This document shows positions 6,627 through 7,820 of a stretch of DNA of 7,820 bases, one piece after another. A program made the position numbers and the translations under genes. Each line of letters starts with the position of its first letter. Positions within the stretch are counted from its first letter, which is position 1. The notes below the pieces were generated by a model that saw nothing but the letters and a program-made list of their open reading frames with translations, was not told the DNA's origin and did not search any database. The stretch is from Clostridiales bacterium (GTDB lineage: Bacteria > Bacillota > Clostridia > Peptostreptococcales > Natronincolaceae), in NCBI GenBank assembly GCA_012800145.1, contig JAAZJW010000043.1:1-7820 (forward strand). Reading direction: 5' to 3'.

Positions 6627-7469
6627 TTACGGTTTCTCCAGGGAGATACGCCCAATCGTTGCAGACCTGAATTCATTCAATATTATATTTGATACCCTGA
6701 GATAATCAATTTCTTCCCCCTTTAAAACACATCCCCTATTCCTTGCTATATGATCCATTAAATCTATAACAATATCATATTCCCTCTCTACTTTATATCT
6801 TACAATAATTTTTTCCCTATAATTAGCCCACAGTATTTCCAATAATCTATACGCCAATGTTTCAACGTCCATTATCTCGTCTTTAATGGCACCTATAAAT
6901 GCCAGGTTTAATGCAACCGTAGAATCTCCGATTTTTGGCCATAAAATGCCGGGAGTATCCAATAGCTCCATATCCCTTCTCAATCTAATCCACTGTTTTC
7001 CTTTGGTTACTCCTGGTTTATCCCCTATTTGTGTGCTTTTTTTCCCCGCCAATTTATTAATAAGTGATGATTTTCCAACATTAGGTATCCCAACAACCAT
7101 TATTCGTACGGGCCTTTGCCTTCTCCCCTTCTTTGCTAAGGCATCCATTTTGGGCTTTGTAGCTACTTCAGTCTCGTTCATTACCTGCCTTATCCCATCA
7201 CCGGTAATTGTATTAACGGGAATTGCTATGATCTGTTGTTCCTTAAAATATTTTGCCCACATTGATGTAACCATGGGATCCGCCAGATCAATTTTATTGA
7301 GTATTACAATTCTGGGTTTATTGTCTATAATTCGGTTTAAGTCAGGGTTTTTGCTACTCAACGGTATACGAGCATCCAATAGCTCATAAACTATATCCAC
7401 CAATGTAAGTTGTTCCCTTAAGAGTTTTTTGGTTCTTTTCATATGTCCGGGATACCAATTAATGTTCAT
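6627..7469 (-). CDS. rbgA: Ribosome biogenesis GTPase RbgA (YlqF)
   Basis: This is a circularly permuted GTPase of the YlqF/RbgA family, needed in Bacillus subtilis for a late step of 50S subunit maturation. With the chosen start the protein is 280 residues, the usual length. It opens with MNINWYPGHM, and His9 matches the residue proposed to be catalytic in the family. The G motifs appear in permuted order: G4 NKID at 58-61, G1 GIPNVGKSS at 127-135, a Thr in the GVTK segment (about 154) for G2, and G3 DTPG at 171-174. Asn130 in NVGKS is the type found in potassium-stimulated GTPases. The C-terminal part (about 185-280) corresponds to the RNA-binding helical domain. An upstream in-frame ATG at 7496 was rejected because the family begins at MxIxWxPGHM and a G-rich ribosome-binding site sits just before 7469. 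The gene lies 120 nt after rplS and 59 nt before rnhB. Confidence 0.96.
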   Translation of the reverse strand: MNINWYPGHMKRTKKLLREQLTLVDIVYELLDARIPLSSKNPDLNRIIDNKPRIVILNKIDLADPMVTSMWAKYFKEQQIIAIPVNTITGDGIRQVMNETEVATKPKMDALAKKGRRQRPVRIMVVGIPNVGKSSLINKLAGKKSTQIGDKPGVTKGKQWIRLRRDMELLDTPGILWPKIGDSTVALNLAFIGAIKDEIMDVETLAYRLLEILWANYREKIIVRYKVEREYDIVIDLMDHIARNRGCVLKGEEIDYLRVSNIILNEFRSATIGRISLEKP

Positions 7470-7473
7470 TATT

Positions 7474-7482
7474 CCTACCCCC
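7474..7482 (-). promoter_or_regulatory. Ribosome-binding site that decides the rbgA start
   Basis: The minus strand reads GGGGGTAGG ending four bases before the ATG at 7467-7469. The longer frame's ATG at 7494-7496 would place this site inside its own coding sequence, so the site favours the shorter, family-typical N terminus. Confidence 0.7.
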
Positions 7483-7555
7483 AAAAACATGTCCATGACC
7501 TATATATCGAAAATCAAGAGCCTAAGATCGGTGTGCTTGGACACAATGTATATCA

Positions 7556-7583
7556 TAATAATAAAGAGACTGATGTCAGTCCC
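7556..7583 (-). terminator. Terminator-like hairpin after rplS
   Basis: Just after the rplS stop, the minus strand reads GGGACTGACATCAGTCTC, which folds into a 7-bp stem (one G-U pair) with a four-base loop. It is followed by TTTATTATTA rather than an unbroken T run. The position suits an intrinsic terminator or partial attenuator ending the ribosomal-protein operon. The short stem and interrupted T tract suggest leaky termination, so some transcription may continue into rbgA. Confidence 0.55.
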
Positions 7584-7589
7584 TTCAAA

Positions 7590-7820
7590 TTAGTATTTTT
7601 TCCTTTCTTTGATTTTAAACGCTGCCTTGCCGATCCTATCACGTAGATAATAGGTTTTGGCCCTTCTGGCTTTACCTCTTCTGATGACTTCAACTTTTTC
7701 TATTCTAGGAGAATGTACAGGGAATGTTCTTTCTACTCCTACACCTGAAGCTATCCTTCTGACTGTAAAGGTTTCAGAGATCCCGCCCCCCTGTCTTTTG
7801 ATTACAATGCCTTCAAATAC
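7590..7820 (-). CDS. rplS: 50S ribosomal protein L19, C-terminal part (start lies beyond the right edge)
   Basis: This is the last 76 codons of ribosomal protein L19, a structural protein of the large subunit near the 30S/50S interface. The reading frame runs in from the window edge beginning VFEGIVIKRQGGG and ends in TAA at 7590-7592. Recognisable L19 signatures are FEGIVI, the FTVRRIASGVGVERTFPVHSP block, and RRGKARRAKTYYLRDRIGKAA near the end, followed by a basic tail. Complete L19 proteins are about 115 residues, so roughly 40 N-terminal residues are outside the window. In Firmicutes rplS usually closes an rpsP-rimM-trmD-rplS operon, whose promoter would be off the right side. The gene is intact as far as it can be seen. 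Identification is by conserved sequence and by position next to rbgA. Confidence 0.97.
   Translation of the reverse strand, partial: VFEGIVIKRQGGGISETFTVRRIASGVGVERTFPVHSPRIEKVEVIRRGKARRAKTYYLRDRIGKAAFKIKERKKY

Noticed and set aside
6886..7389. A 167-codon plus-strand open frame across rbgA
   Set aside because: It is antisense to a complete GTPase gene with all G motifs, has hydrophobic shadow-like composition and matches no family. The other plus-strand frames inside topA, dprA, comM and rnhB were dropped for the same reason.
7443..7646. A 67-codon plus-strand frame across the rplS-rbgA gap
   Set aside because: It overlaps the rbgA start and the rplS end in antisense, has no ribosome-binding site and no recognisable sequence.
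1..7820. Search for tRNA or rRNA genes, CRISPR repeats, insertion sequences, T-box or known riboswitch motifs, toxin-antitoxin or defence genes
   Set aside because: None is visible. Gaps between genes are short and contain only the small structures listed; all large frames are housekeeping genes.

Overview
The window is an AT-rich, gene-dense stretch of housekeeping chromosome in which every recognisable gene lies on the minus strand. Read in the direction of transcription (right to left) the order is rplS (3' part only), rbgA/ylqF, rnhB, yraN, comM (yifB family), dprA, topA. This is the well-known Firmicutes rplS-ylqF-rnhB...dprA-topA neighbourhood. Having yraN and comM between rnhB and dprA, with no sucCD, fits the class Clostridia better than Bacillus. 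Strong G-rich Shine-Dalgarno sequences, intrinsic terminators, a TTG start codon and sigma-A type promoter boxes also fit a low-GC Gram-positive. I cannot name the genus.

Layout. 7590-7820 holds the last 76 codons of ribosomal protein L19, followed by a modest terminator-like hairpin at about 7566-7583. 5579-7469 is a compact group: rbgA (50S assembly GTPase), rnhB (RNase HII) and yraN (UPF0102 nuclease-fold protein). The rbgA-rnhB gap is 59 nt and the rnhB-yraN gap is 23 nt. The 205-nt gap before comM contains a terminator hairpin with a T6 run, overlapped by a possible competing hairpin. comM (AAA+ helicase family) runs 3844-5373. A 143-nt gap with a plausible sigma-A promoter and a leader inverted repeat precedes dprA (2600-3700). 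topA follows 75 nt later (449-2524) and starts with TTG. A 16-bp perfect inverted repeat with a T6 tract (about 308-355) ends the unit.

The leftmost 300 bases hold no recognisable gene. They do hold a 47-codon frame plus a continuation in another frame that together look like a decayed or frameshifted short gene. They also hold an excellent minus-strand promoter (TTGACA, 17 nt, TATACT) with a 16-bp near-palindrome at its expected transcription start. That promoter probably drives whatever lies beyond the left edge.

Functionally the genes cover ribosome assembly (rplS, rbgA), removal of ribonucleotides and R-loops and control of supercoiling (rnhB, topA), and handling of DNA during transformation or recombination (comM, dprA). 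I found no mobile element, CRISPR array, RNA gene or novel defence-like system. The points worth a second look are the small regulatory structures and the left-edge remnant.
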